Assembly (NCBI RefSeq): GCF_000986795.1
Contig: NZ_LAYZ01000025.1
Location: forward strand, 165,013-229,012
DNA length: 64,000 bases
Origin: Salinicoccus sediminis
GTDB lineage: Bacteria; Bacillota; Bacilli; Staphylococcales; Salinicoccaceae
Direction: 5' to 3'
The notes under the pieces are model-generated. The model was not told the DNA's origin, did no database searches, and saw only the letters and a program-made list of their open reading frames with translations. This document shows positions 63,174 to 64,000 of this stretch, piece by piece. The position numbers and the translations under genes were made by a program. Within the stretch, counting starts at the first letter, position 1. Each line of letters starts with the position of its first letter.

Positions 63174-63730
63174 TAATTTATCCATTCAATTATTTTCTCA
63201 GACGCTTTTTGAGCATCTATTTCAGTTACATCAAGCCTTAAATAATTTTGTTCCTCGATTTCTCCTGGTAAGGAATTTAAGCGGTGATTTTCCACAGAAT
63301 GTAAAAGTTCTTTCTTAGAGAGATCTATATCTCGTTTCGACGGTTTCTTTTCCAAACGGTAACTTGATCCATTCCTTTTCAATCTTTCCTCTAGGCTCGC
63401 TTCAAGCTCGACAAAATATAATTTATGATGTTTATCGGAAAATAACGATTTCAGTTTGTCTATGTATTTCCAATCATCTTTCAAGTCAAATCCCCACACA
63501 AAAGTAAAAACAATACCCGGGTGATCCCCATCTTTAGAAATATGATCAAAAATATCCATCCGCAGTTGATCTGATAATTCGAATGTGCGCTCATTCCAGC
63601 CGATATACGGCCATATAGCATCCAGTGTTACATGATTATGAAATAGAGGCAGACCAAGTGATTCACCGACCTTTTCTCCTATAGTCATCTTGCCAACTGC
63701 CTGTGGACCGAAGATAAGTATAATTTTCAT
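63173..63730 (-). CDS. P-loop ATPase/kinase-like protein
   Basis: A 185-residue nucleoside-kinase-fold protein: Walker A GPQAVGKMT at the N-terminus, LFHNHVTLDAIWPYIGWNE, and a lid-like basic segment SYRLEKKPSKRDIDLSKKE. Proteins of this kind are annotated as AAA or shikimate-kinase-like; the phosphate acceptor is not known. GAGGAG lies seven bases before the ATG at 63730. Its sequence is visibly more AT-rich than its neighbours, which could mean recent transfer. Confidence 0.72.
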   Translation of the reverse strand: MKIILIFGPQAVGKMTIGEKVGESLGLPLFHNHVTLDAIWPYIGWNERTFELSDQLRMDIFDHISKDGDHPGIVFTFVWGFDLKDDWKYIDKLKSLFSDKHHKLYFVELEASLEERLKRNGSSYRLEKKPSKRDIDLSKKELLHSVENHRLNSLPGEIEEQNYLRLDVTEIDAQKASEKIIEWIN

Positions 63731-63869
63731 GCAGCCACTCCTCATGAGGAAATTTTATTAAGCATATCATTGTTACATGGACTCTGGAACAGTTATCCAA
63801 ACAAACTTGGAATATTAAACAATACTATGAGACAATTAATGTAAATCGACTTTTCGGGAGAACAATTAA

Positions 63870-64000
63870 ATGAAAGTAACCATAGTAATCATCCTGATGC
63901 TCGCAGCAGGATTTCTGCCTCTGGCAGTCAATTTTATACCGGCCATACCGGACAGCTTTTCCACAGCCGCATGGATAGGAACGATCATATTGTTATTCAT
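63870..64000 (+). CDS. Membrane protein, N-terminal fragment
   Basis: The gene starts with GGGAGAACAATTAAATG and continues past the right edge. The 43 visible residues have a hydrophobic helix (3-19), a proline-rich turn (FIPAIPDSF) and the start of a second helix. Nothing more can be said. Confidence 0.5.
   Translation, partial: MKVTIVIILMLAAGFLPLAVNFIPAIPDSFSTAAWIGTIILLF

Noticed and set aside
1..64000. tRNA, rRNA, CRISPR arrays, prophage, IS elements
   Set aside because: No CCA-ending cloverleaf-like stretch, conserved rRNA segment, spaced direct-repeat array, transposase or phage structural gene was recognised on either strand.

Overview
The window reads as chromosome of a halotolerant member of the Staphylococcaceae (Salinicoccus or Jeotgalicoccus type), an inference from gene content. 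It carries an IsaB-like secreted protein, an HrtBA-type heme exporter, a qoxABCD quinol oxidase, a staphylococcal-style ferritin and malate:quinone oxidoreductase, and a methionine T-box in front of a metI-metC pair. It also has a complete nadBCA set, which S. aureus lacks. Base composition looks mid-40s percent GC by eye, and many surface proteins are strongly acidic, as expected for salt adaptation. I see no rRNA, tRNA, CRISPR array, insertion sequence, prophage or replication origin.

Layout. 1-2020: a fragment of a short-chain dehydrogenase, an AI-2E family permease and a MerR-like coiled-coil protein. 2021-9396: sulfur metabolism, with the T-box-controlled metI-metC operon, then on the minus strand a LysR regulator, an ABC importer without a binding protein, a flavin monooxygenase and a frameshifted FMN reductase. 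9570-18183: ferritin, arylamine N-acetyltransferase, a PadR/DUF1129 pair, hrtBA, mqo and small proteins. 18184-20313: a divergent LysR/YxjG methyltransferase pair. 20364-25520: NAD synthesis (nadB-nadC-nadA) divergent from nifS-niaR. 25572-31825: alanine/glycine symporter, an EIIC-like membrane protein with an M20 amidohydrolase, and a MetNIQ-type importer. 31968-35606: a two-component system flanked by two acidic PepSY proteins. 35742-43733: thymidine kinase, a luciferase-like oxidoreductase, a cytosine-deaminase-like enzyme, the IsaB homolog, an aldehyde dehydrogenase and dhaKLM. 43789-47685: qoxDCBA. 48093-51638: a membrane protein, a catalytically degenerate serine-recombinase-like protein, and a SulP transporter with two universal stress proteins. 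51672-64000: NAD(P)HX repair, two TetR-controlled groups, LysE/AraC, a BCCT betaine-type transporter, an acetamidase, a P-loop kinase-like protein and a truncated membrane protein.

How the parts fit. Sulfur and methionine genes recur four times (metI-metC, the monooxygenase/ABC cluster, LysR-YxjG and MetNIQ), each with its own control signal. Redox and stress functions are interspersed: ferritin, heme efflux, quinol oxidase, a DsbA-fold protein with YdhR, and universal stress proteins. Most transcription units end in clear hairpins, often shared by convergent genes.

I do not see one large unmistakably new system. The items most worth a second look are the recombinase-like protein that has lost its catalytic residues, the two-component/PepSY module, a fourfold 12-bp-spaced repeat between nadB and nifS, the MetN without its regulatory domain, and the TetR/DsbA/YdhR unit with its palindromic site.
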